Of a stretch of 14,973 nucleotides of DNA, positions 7,546 through 14,075 are shown piece by piece. Position numbers and translations under genes: made by a program. The notes under the pieces are model-generated. The model did no database searches. It worked only from the letters and a program-made list of their open reading frames with translations, and was not told where the DNA came from. The stretch comes from Pedobacter sp. (GTDB lineage: Bacteria > Bacteroidota > Bacteroidia > Sphingobacteriales > Sphingobacteriaceae). The stretch lies in assembly GCA_028287885.1 (NCBI GenBank), contig JAQBOT010000306.1, forward strand, positions 1 to 14,973, in the 5' to 3' direction. Each line of letters begins with the position of its first letter. Position 1 is the stretch's first letter.

Positions 7546-8232
7546 CTAGATCAGAGGATTCTTGACATAATCCGACCAAAGCGTATCCAGGTCTTTGTGC
7601 GTTAACTTCAACCAGATTTCTGGGCTGTAAGAATGAGCCCTCAAGCTAGCATCTATTGCTTTAATGGTTCCAGGTTTAACCTTCTTCTCTATCCAGGCCA
7701 AAAAGCGAGCTGTAATGCGGTAGCTGTTTTCGTAATTCTGTCCAGCTTTCACTTCCGGTAATTGCCAGTGCGCAGCCGCATTATCTACACCAAACTGGTA
7801 CCTGGCATAGTCTGCAATCCCTTCTGTGAGCCAGCCGGGTCCCACGCTGTTGCCATAACTCTGAACGATATGCATAACCTCATGGGTGACTACATCAATA
7901 TCCGCAGGGTGTTTTGCCATATAAGATGCGCTGAAAGTAACCTGATCATTGTCGGTGGCAGCTACCCCTTTGTACGTGGTGTCAACCATAAACCGGATGT
8001 TCTTCGATGTGTTCTTGTTGTATTCTTTAGCTAACTTTGGATATACCTCAAAGAAGGTTTCTGTTAACTTCTTCTTTAACCCAGGATCTAACGCCGGATC
8101 ATTGTTGTCAAATGTTAAGGTGTAGCCATTTTTCTTAGTCACCTGCGCGGAATTAATGTTCTGCGCGCCTGCCTGCATACTTGATGCAAGTATTAAAACT
8201 AAGCCGGCATGCAATTTCAAAATTTTGTTCAT
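7546..8232 (-). CDS. Basic secretory protein (BSP) family putative metalloprotease, secreted
   Basis: A 228-residue protein with a Sec signal peptide (MNKILKLHAGLVLILASSMQAGAQ, cleavage near 23), probably periplasmic. The mature part has the plant basic secretory protein layout: an early beta-rich part (about 36-105), then HEVMH at 117-121 followed by GPGWLTEGIADYARY at 131-145, an HExxH zinc site with E137 or D141 as a candidate third ligand. FLAWIEKK around 177-184 and a C-terminal helix ending LWSDYVKNP also fit the family. The plant members are defence-related. The bacterial ones are largely uncharacterised, so proteolysis is only predicted. It lies between the ROK kinase (37 nt) and GH92 (49 nt), inside the mannosidase operon, suggesting it acts on mannoproteins or on peptide attached to mannan. 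That role is inference. Confidence 0.85.
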   Translation of the reverse strand: MNKILKLHAGLVLILASSMQAGAQNINSAQVTKKNGYTLTFDNNDPALDPGLKKKLTETFFEVYPKLAKEYNKNTSKNIRFMVDTTYKGVAATDNDQVTFSASYMAKHPADIDVVTHEVMHIVQSYGNSVGPGWLTEGIADYARYQFGVDNAAAHWQLPEVKAGQNYENSYRITARFLAWIEKKVKPGTIKAIDASLRAHSYSPEIWLKLTHKDLDTLWSDYVKNPLI

Positions 8233-8269
8233 TGTTGTTTTCTAAATTCTATGTAATCGAAAGCCTAAA

Positions 8270-9151
8270 CTAATTCGCAGTGTCCATATTTCTAAGTCGA
8301 CTTGCCGCACCGATCAACGCTGCCTCTTCTTTTAACAACGCAACCTTAACAACGATACCACTATTACTTTCTTCCAGGCACTTGTTCAAACGAGGGAGAA
8401 AATACCCGTATCCATTGGAGATGTTGCCACCTAGTATTACAAATTGGAAGTCAAGCTTCAATGCAGCAAGCTGAATAAATTCCGCCAGATTACGGGCAAA
8501 TTGATCAAACAATTGTTCAACCTCTACACGATGATCCTGAACTTCAAGCAGTTCTTTCACCCCATTGATTTCCGAACCAGTTAATGCCAGATACGACACC
8601 AAAAACCAGCGTGTGGAGAGATAATCTTCGGCAATGCCATCTTTAAATTTCATATCCCAGAGTGCAGCATCCCTGGCCTCAATACCTTCTGTTATGGCGG
8701 CACCAAGACCTGTCCCCAAAGTAAGCCCAAGTACACGGTCGCAGTTCATTGCAGCACCACAAAACAGCTCTCCCTGTAAGAAAGCAGCGGCGTCGTTAAT
8801 AAAGGCAAAATCCAGAGCGTCCATGTCTAACCTTTTAGCAAGAGCCTTTTTTAAGTTCATCTGGTATAGCGACCTGAACTTCTGTTGATCCTCTATCAGC
8901 GAAATACCTGATTCATAATCGAAGGGTCCGGGCATGGCAATCCCTACGCTCTTCTGTACCATAGGTGATGTGGCGAAAGCTTCGTTTATTACAGCACACC
9001 AGCTATCCAGAATTTCGTCGGCACTGCCGTTCGAATCTACAAAGCGGCGCTTTTCGCTGTTCGTTATGATTTGTCTTGTTGCTAAATCGACCAATGCTGC
9101 TGTAATGTGCGAGCCCCCGATATCTATTCCCAGTACAACTGTATTATTCAT
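8270..9151 (-). CDS. ROK-family sugar kinase (putative mannokinase/hexokinase)
   Basis: A 293-residue cytoplasmic protein of the ROK family. It shows the N-terminal phosphate loop GIDIGGSH at 8-15, the FINDAAAF segment at 117-124 with catalytic D120, the adenosine-side loop LGLTLGTGLGAAI at 141-153 and the late VILGGNISNG at 238-247. The family transfers phosphate from ATP to a hexose or amino sugar. The zinc-binding CxCGxxGC element common in glucokinase and NagK types is absent; that region reads IAEDYLSTRWF (173-183). There is no DNA-binding N-terminus, so it is a kinase and not a ROK repressor. It begins 11 nt after the GH125 gene and sits among alpha-mannosidases, so phosphorylation of released mannose is the natural inference. 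The substrate is not proven by sequence. Confidence 0.88.
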   Translation of the reverse strand: MNNTVVLGIDIGGSHITAALVDLATRQIITNSEKRRFVDSNGSADEILDSWCAVINEAFATSPMVQKSVGIAMPGPFDYESGISLIEDQQKFRSLYQMNLKKALAKRLDMDALDFAFINDAAAFLQGELFCGAAMNCDRVLGLTLGTGLGAAITEGIEARDAALWDMKFKDGIAEDYLSTRWFLVSYLALTGSEINGVKELLEVQDHRVEVEQLFDQFARNLAEFIQLAALKLDFQFVILGGNISNGYGYFLPRLNKCLEESNSGIVVKVALLKEEAALIGAASRLRNMDTAN

Positions 9152-9162
9152 TTAATATATTC

Positions 9163-10581
9163 TTAAGATTGCAAGAGCTCTGGTGATGCATGAAACGTTT
9201 TCCAAAGAAGTTCACCGAACAAAGTATTTGACCAGGCAAACCAAGCCCGTGTAAAGTTTTTAGCGTCGTCTTTATGGAAGGATTCATGCATAAATCCTTT
9301 TCCGCCATGTGTGTTTTGCAAAGTTTTAATACACCTTGAAATTTCTTCCTTATCGTTCGAGGTCAATGCACGTATGGTGATGCTCATCGGCCAGATCATG
9401 TCCTGCCCAGCATGTGGGCCGCCGATACCTTCCGCAGCTGTCCCTTTAAAGAAGTATGGATTATCAGTTGAAAGCACAAACTTTCTTGTATTCATATAGA
9501 TCTCATCTGTTGCCTCCAGCGCCCCGAGGTAAGGCAGTGCTAGTAAACTAGGTACATTCGCGTCGTCCATCAAGTACTGACTACCAAAGCCATCGACTTC
9601 AAAAGCATAGATCTTTCCATATTTAGGATGATTCACAATGCCATACTTCTGTATGGCCGCCTCCACCTCTTTAGCAAGCGAAAGCAGATTGGATGCAAGC
9701 GCTTGATCGTTGTGCAAGGCACTGACCATCTCTGCAGCCTGCTTTAATGAAGTGACAGCAAAGAAGTTTGAAGGAATCAGAAAAGGAAATATCGTGGCGT
9801 CATCACTGGGACGGAAAGCAGAACAAATCAAACCCACTGGATTTATCGGAAAGCCATATCCTGCCATCGGCTGAGTATCTGTAGGCTGTGTCGTTTGTCG
9901 TTGGAAATGATAAGGACCTTTGCTGCCTTTACGCTGTTGGTCTGTAAAGACCTTTAAAGTACTTTCAATCCCTTGTTTCCAGGCTGCGTCGAAAGGTTGT
10001 TTGTCGCCGGTCTTCTTCCAGTAGTGGTATCCGAGGCGAATTGGATAGCATAAAGAATCTATTTCCCATTTCCGTTCATGTACTCCGGGCTGCATATCCG
10101 TGTGGTCACTCTTCCACTCTCCTACCTTGTTCTCATCTCCGTAGAAAGCATTTGCATAGGGGTCTTTTAAGATGCATTTTGTTTGTTGTGCAATTACACC
10201 TGCAATAAGCTGTTTTAATGGCTTGTCTTCGTTGATGAATTGTAAGTATGGCCAAACCTGGGCAGAACTATCTCTGAGCCACATGGCATCAATGTCACCG
10301 GTTATTACATAGGTTGAAGGTTTGCCATTTTGCATGCTATGATGAACGGTAGTATCCAGCGTGTTGGGAAAGCAGTTGTCAAAAAGCCAGCTTAGTTCCG
10401 GGTTTTTGACTTTAGCTTGGAAGGTTTTGATCGCGGCCTCGACGGCCTTACTTTGAAATTGCCGCTTTGACGCTGCAACCCGAACAATTGGAAACTGCGG
10501 AGCAGCAGCAAATGAGACCTTTGTTGCAAGTAAACCTGCACTTAGTAACCCGGTATTTCTTAAAAAAACTCTTCTTTTCAT
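9163..10581 (-). CDS. GH125 family exo-alpha-1,6-mannosidase with Tat-like signal
   Basis: A 472-residue protein of the former DUF1237 family, now GH125, inverting exo-alpha-1,6-mannosidases with an (alpha/alpha)6 barrel. Recognisable segments are TGDIDAMWLRDSSAQVWPY (94-112), HERKWEIDSLCYP (168-180), FRPSDDATIFPF (256-267), GPHAGQDMIWPMS (388-400) and KGFMHESF (428-435). D260 and E433 have the same spacing as the reported acid/base pair of the Clostridium perfringens enzyme (D220, E393, from memory). The N-terminus KRRVFLRN followed by a hydrophobic stretch and SFAAAP matches a twin-arginine signal, cleavage near residue 25-26, so it is probably exported folded to the periplasm. It is first in the GH125-ROK-BSP-GH92 block, directly behind a LacI-type operator. 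It likely degrades the debranched backbone ends left by GH76 and GH92. Confidence 0.95.
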   Translation of the reverse strand: MKRRVFLRNTGLLSAGLLATKVSFAAAPQFPIVRVAASKRQFQSKAVEAAIKTFQAKVKNPELSWLFDNCFPNTLDTTVHHSMQNGKPSTYVITGDIDAMWLRDSSAQVWPYLQFINEDKPLKQLIAGVIAQQTKCILKDPYANAFYGDENKVGEWKSDHTDMQPGVHERKWEIDSLCYPIRLGYHYWKKTGDKQPFDAAWKQGIESTLKVFTDQQRKGSKGPYHFQRQTTQPTDTQPMAGYGFPINPVGLICSAFRPSDDATIFPFLIPSNFFAVTSLKQAAEMVSALHNDQALASNLLSLAKEVEAAIQKYGIVNHPKYGKIYAFEVDGFGSQYLMDDANVPSLLALPYLGALEATDEIYMNTRKFVLSTDNPYFFKGTAAEGIGGPHAGQDMIWPMSITIRALTSNDKEEISRCIKTLQNTHGGKGFMHESFHKDDAKNFTRAWFAWSNTLFGELLWKTFHASPELLQS

Positions 10582-10603
10582 ACAGTATTTGGTTGTTCTA
10601 TAC

Positions 10604-10615
10604 TAAAACGTTTTA
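10604..10615. promoter_or_regulatory. LacI-family operator palindrome
   Basis: TAAAACGTTTTA is a perfect 12-bp palindrome with the central CG step typical of LacI/GalR-family operators. It begins 22 nt before the GH125 start codon and lies right at or just after the predicted transcription start of the candidate promoter. The adjacent upstream gene encodes a LacI-type protein with the hinge segment ARSLRMG, whose conserved Leu normally inserts at that CG. The exact sequence was not found again in the window. Confidence 0.75.
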
Positions 10616-10622
10616 CCGTTCT

Positions 10623-10654
10623 CAATAATATATATATTTTAATTCGATCACAAA
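10623..10654 (-). promoter_or_regulatory. Candidate promoter of the GH125-ROK-BSP-GH92 block
   Basis: The minus strand carries TTTG (10654-10651), a 20-nt AT-rich spacer, and TATTATTG (10630-10623), which differs from the Bacteroidota -33/-7 consensus TTTG-N19-21-TAnnTTTG at one base. The predicted start near 10616-10618 abuts the operator palindrome. A second, full -7 match, TATTTTTG at 10658-10651, overlaps the -33 element and could serve a distal start, but it has no clear -33 of its own. Confidence 0.55.
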
Positions 10655-10704
10655 AATAAATGTCCAATTCGTTGTAAAATTGAAGATACAAAAACTGGAA
10701 TTGA

Positions 10705-11715
10705 TTACCTTATGATTAGTCTTCCAGAAAGTATTATTTGTTGCGGAGCCAACTGCTCTTTTGCGCTGATTTGTTGAAAGATCAAGTTTATTATGTTATC
10801 AGATATCTCATCTAAGGGCTGTTCAACGGCAGAAATTTGCGGTGTATGGAGCTTAAATACATCCCCATCGTCATAGGCAATTACAGAAAAGCGCTCGTTT
10901 ACCATTTTATTCATCTGCTTCAAAGCCATAAGCCCCCCAATTGCTAAATAGTTGGTTGCAAATAATACGGCATCTATCTCCGGGTGTGACTTAAAAAGCT
11001 GCACAAGTCGATCTATGGTCTCTTCTTTCGTTTGTCCAAAGGGCATTTTAATGACCAGACCAGCACTAAAAGGCATCTGATGATCAATCAGGGCCTGTTT
11101 ATACCCATCAAGACGATGATTAATTTGTTCTACATCGATATCGACAGTAACCAGCGCAATGTTTTTCCGCTTATCCTTTACAAATTGTTTTACCGCATTG
11201 TAGGAGGCATTAAAATTGTCTATGCCCACATAATTAACATTAAGATCAGGCAGGTATCGGTCAAACAATACCACAGGTTTGTTTTCGAGCAGCAACTTTT
11301 CTATTTCAATCCTTGCACCTTCAGCAGGTGCAATAATGTAAGCGTCCACCTGACGGGACTTAAAAAGATCTATTAATTCCTTTGTTTTTCCTGGTTGATT
11401 CTCTGTACTTGAATAAATGATCTTATAACCTTTTTTATAAGCTTTGTCCTCAATGAGTCTTGCAATTCCTGCGAAAAAGGGATTAGAGATGTCTTCTACG
11501 ATCAACCCAATGATCTTTGATGTTCCCATTCGCAAGCTCCGTGCAACCTGATTGGGTTTATATCCGTCCTCCTGAATAATCTTTTCGATACGTTCAATGA
11601 CCGCTGTACTTATGTTTTTTTCTACCCCCTTGCCATTGATAATAAAGGATACTGTTGTTATAGAAACATTAGCCTTTTTTGCAATGTCTTTAATGGAGAG
11701 TGCTTTAGTGGACAT
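10705..11715 (-). CDS. LacI-family transcriptional regulator of the mannan locus
   Basis: From the ATG at 11715 this is 336 residues, the usual family size. A TTG two codons upstream (11721) would add MF, but the ATG gives the standard MSTKALSIKDIAKKANVS. Residues 7-27 are the helix-turn-helix (SIKDIAKKANVSITTVSFIIN), about 50-63 the hinge helix (YKPNQVARSLRMG), and the rest a periplasmic-binding-protein-like effector domain beginning TSKIIGLIVEDISNPFF. Such proteins usually repress in the absence of a sugar or sugar phosphate. It sits between the GH76 gene (37-43 nt) and the GH125 promoter, whose operator palindrome it probably binds; the inducer (mannose or a mannooligosaccharide derivative) is unknown. 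LacI control is an alternative to the hybrid two-component, SusR or sigma/anti-sigma systems seen in many Bacteroidota polysaccharide loci. Confidence 0.93.
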   Translation of the reverse strand: MSTKALSIKDIAKKANVSITTVSFIINGKGVEKNISTAVIERIEKIIQEDGYKPNQVARSLRMGTSKIIGLIVEDISNPFFAGIARLIEDKAYKKGYKIIYSSTENQPGKTKELIDLFKSRQVDAYIIAPAEGARIEIEKLLLENKPVVLFDRYLPDLNVNYVGIDNFNASYNAVKQFVKDKRKNIALVTVDIDVEQINHRLDGYKQALIDHQMPFSAGLVIKMPFGQTKEETIDRLVQLFKSHPEIDAVLFATNYLAIGGLMALKQMNKMVNERFSVIAYDDGDVFKLHTPQISAVEQPLDEISDNIINLIFQQISAKEQLAPQQIILSGRLIIR

Positions 11716-11718
11716 AAA

Positions 11719-11726
11719 CAAATCTA
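11719..11726 (-). promoter_or_regulatory. Candidate -7 box before the lacI-type gene
   Basis: The minus strand reads TAGATTTG, a full TAnnTTTG match, 3 nt before the ATG at 11715. If used it would give a leaderless or near-leaderless regulator mRNA. No TTTG is present at the -33 distance, so this may be coincidental and the gene may simply be read from the upstream mannanase genes. Confidence 0.28.
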
Positions 11727-11758
11727 TTAATTATTCTCACATTTTACACGCCTCAGAA

Positions 11759-12892
11759 CTACAGCGCTGCGAGCCTTGCATATATTTCAAGCATACCTGC
11801 CTGATCAAGCAAACTTTTCTCGGTCTTGGTGCCCACGAGATTGTTTTTGTCGCGCTCTCCTGCCCAAATCCGATTCGCATCTTCCTTGAAGAATTCGATC
11901 CATTTGATATCTTTATCAACTTTATAGAGTGCTTCGTAGCCTCTTAACATCACGGCATTGAACCAGTAATTCGATGGCAGCCGCCCATTGTGGTAGAAAT
12001 ACAATTTACCGGCAAGCGCAATTCGCTGCGCTTCCTTCAAGTACTTCTTATCTTTTGTAACTTCGTACAGCAATACGTTGCTTTGAAGCATACTACCGGT
12101 ATTGTAGGTATAGAATGGCCTACTAATCTGTAGTGAGGGCACCTTGATGGCATCATAGTAAATTCCCTCAGGCGATTGTAAATACTTGTTTGCCCAATTG
12201 TAAATCCCCAAAGCCATATCCAGGTACTTCTGATCATGAGTAACTTTGTAAAGCTGCAGGGATACCAAAATTCCAGGTCCGTTTGAACAGGTATTCTTAG
12301 AATCCTTCTCCCCCTCTTTCCAGTAAAGGCCGCCACCAGATACCGTATCCAAACCTGCTTTAACCATGTGCTCGTAAATCATCTTTGCCTTTTGTAAGTA
12401 CATCGGCTTCTTGTTTCGGTTGTAAGCGTCTAGGTAAGCTATCGCGATCCATTGATTATCATCAAAGAAGCGCGAACTCTTGCGCTCGGCGGTTACATAA
12501 TCCTGATAGGCAGGCGCAGGTGGAGCATCATTGTAGTATTGGTCTATTGTTCTGGCCACCCCAGACATATAGTCTTTCGCGGGTTCAAGTTGTTCCATCT
12601 CATTTGTTGCCTGAATCAATGCACAAAGCGGCCATAACCAAGAATGCTTATTTTCCCGCTGCACACCTGTTGTTTCCAGGTACAGGTTCGTTTTTGGTTC
12701 ATAGAAGTTTTGCTGAATTCCTTTGTACAGCACCTTAACCGCATTTCTGTAATCAGCGTTTACGCCATCTTTCCAAACTGCTTTTGAAGTGTCTGGCGTC
12801 TGTAGTGTATTTTTCTTCTGTGCATTCGCAGTGTCAATAGAAAACAGAATGACTGCAGAAAAAAGCAGGTAGCTTTGGTGGATCCTTTTCAT
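11759..12892 (-). CDS. GH76 family endo-alpha-1,6-mannanase, Sec-secreted
   Basis: A 377-residue protein with a Sec signal peptide (hydrophobic LLFSAVILFSI, then TANAQ; cleavage near 24) and no lipobox, so probably periplasmic. The mature part is an (alpha/alpha)6 GH76 domain: the catalytic Asp pair D144-D145 in RFFDDNQW (141-148), GGGLYWKEGE at 186-195 and NTCSNGPG at 200-207. GH76 enzymes are retaining endo-alpha-1,6-mannanases that cut the backbone of fungal mannan, and some act as transglycosylases. It follows the GH76 lipoprotein gene by 26 nt and precedes the lacI-type gene. The two GH76 proteins of this locus share only family motifs by eye and are not a recent duplication. The family call is firm. 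Confidence 0.93.
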   Translation of the reverse strand: MKRIHQSYLLFSAVILFSIDTANAQKKNTLQTPDTSKAVWKDGVNADYRNAVKVLYKGIQQNFYEPKTNLYLETTGVQRENKHSWLWPLCALIQATNEMEQLEPAKDYMSGVARTIDQYYNDAPPAPAYQDYVTAERKSSRFFDDNQWIAIAYLDAYNRNKKPMYLQKAKMIYEHMVKAGLDTVSGGGLYWKEGEKDSKNTCSNGPGILVSLQLYKVTHDQKYLDMALGIYNWANKYLQSPEGIYYDAIKVPSLQISRPFYTYNTGSMLQSNVLLYEVTKDKKYLKEAQRIALAGKLYFYHNGRLPSNYWFNAVMLRGYEALYKVDKDIKWIEFFKEDANRIWAGERDKNNLVGTKTEKSLLDQAGMLEIYARLAAL

Positions 12893-12918
12893 GATGTAAA
12901 TTCAATTTGTATTGGGTT

Positions 12919-14073
12919 TTATTTTAAAAGACCACTGGTAGTTAGATTTGCTGCTGCTTCAATAAGCATGATACTGCTCAGTTGAGTTGTCAAGTCTGTT
13001 TTATCTGAAGCAGGCTTGTTCCATGCCGAGCCAACTGCTAGTGAAGGTCTGTTTATCCCTTTCGTGTATAAGGTCTGGGCATTGAATTTTAAGTAGGCCA
13101 GGAACTTGTCGCGGTCTGAGGCAGGTAAATCCGGCGAATTAACTAATAAAGTAAGGTAACGTACAAAAACGCCCTTGAACAAGCCACCATCTCCTTGCCC
13201 CTCGTCTTTCATTAAACCACCTGGAGACAGCTCAAGATCACCTATGGCTGCATTTGCAGTCTTAATAGCGTCCGTCAAATATGCAGCTTCCTTGGTTGCT
13301 TTATACAATTCCAGGCCTGCACCTATAAATAAACCATAATTGTAGGTGTATTTATTCTTAACCAATGTGCCGCTACCATCGCTGTTTATTCCATCATATA
13401 CCGTATAGGTCGAAGGCTCTACCAAGGTCGCTTTTAGCCAGGCATAAAGGCTTCTCGCTAATTGTAAGTCTTCTGCGTCATTCTGCAACTGGTACAATCG
13501 GGCTGCCAGAATTATTGCAGGACCATTAGCCGGCGTATTCTTGAAATTTGGCTTGTCTTTGCTCCAACCCATTCCACCACCCATCACGTCCGAAATTCCT
13601 TTTTTCATGTCCGTCCATAAAGTCGTTGTTGCCTGCAAATAGGCATCATCTTTTGTTGCGTCATAAGCTCTCAAGCTCGATAAAGAAAGCCAGCCCATAT
13701 CATCATAAAAGTTGTTTGGATATGCATTGCCATTTTGAGCTTTTATCCCATCCAAAAGAGTTTTCATCCTTCCCACATAAACCGGATCTTTTGTGCGAAT
13801 ATAGCCATCCACCATAACATCGAGTACATGGGCGTTAGGCCAGTAATTGAATGTAGTGTTTCCTTGATTGTCTTGTACAAAATATTTACCATTTGAAGCC
13901 GAATAGTTTTGATACAATTGCGTCTGAAGCGAATCAGCTAAGGCCGTATAGTTGTAATCCGTTGTTATAATTTCGTCATTGTACAATGGGAAAACTTCTT
14001 TCTTACATGAGGAAAAAATGATGGAGCCGGACACAAGTCCGGCTACCATCAGGTATTTAATTGCTTTTTTCAT
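12919..14073 (-). CDS. GH76 family endo-alpha-1,6-mannanase, lipoprotein
   Basis: A 384-residue protein with a lipoprotein signal: MKKAIKYLMVAGLVSGSIIFSSC, acylated Cys23. The residues after it (KKEVFP) are mixed-charge; surface exposure is plausible but cannot be read off reliably. The GH76 domain shows the catalytic pair D124-D125 in FYDDMGW (122-128), GGGMGW at 165-170 and NTPANGPA at 179-186, parallel to those of the other GH76 protein here. In the known Bacteroides mannan model a surface endo-mannanase makes fragments for import by SusCD; this protein is the best candidate for that role. It starts 2 nt after the SusE-like gene, so it is cotranscribed with the surface binding proteins, which supports the outer-membrane placement. 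Confidence 0.92.
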   Translation of the reverse strand: MKKAIKYLMVAGLVSGSIIFSSCKKEVFPLYNDEIITTDYNYTALADSLQTQLYQNYSASNGKYFVQDNQGNTTFNYWPNAHVLDVMVDGYIRTKDPVYVGRMKTLLDGIKAQNGNAYPNNFYDDMGWLSLSSLRAYDATKDDAYLQATTTLWTDMKKGISDVMGGGMGWSKDKPNFKNTPANGPAIILAARLYQLQNDAEDLQLARSLYAWLKATLVEPSTYTVYDGINSDGSGTLVKNKYTYNYGLFIGAGLELYKATKEAAYLTDAIKTANAAIGDLELSPGGLMKDEGQGDGGLFKGVFVRYLTLLVNSPDLPASDRDKFLAYLKFNAQTLYTKGINRPSLAVGSAWNKPASDKTDLTTQLSSIMLIEAAANLTTSGLLK

Positions 14074-14075
14074 AA

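Noticed and set aside
9193..9200. AAACGTTT near the 3' end of the GH125 coding region as a second LacI operator
   Set aside because: It is only an 8-bp core, the flanking bases break the symmetry, and it codes for conserved-looking protein (KTFH). An auxiliary looping operator cannot be excluded, but chance is as likely.
10705..10735. Possible terminator just after the lacI-type stop codon
   Set aside because: The only pairing (GGTAAT / ATTCC region) needs a bulge and a two-base loop, so no stable hairpin precedes the short T-run.
11716..11721. TTG at 11721 as the start of the LacI-type gene
   Set aside because: The ATG two codons later (11715) gives the standard N-terminal spacing to the helix-turn-helix, and the TTG overlaps the candidate -7 box.
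12385..12738. Plus-strand open frames opposite the GH76 gene
   Set aside because: Antisense to a clear GH76 domain with low-complexity, non-family translation.
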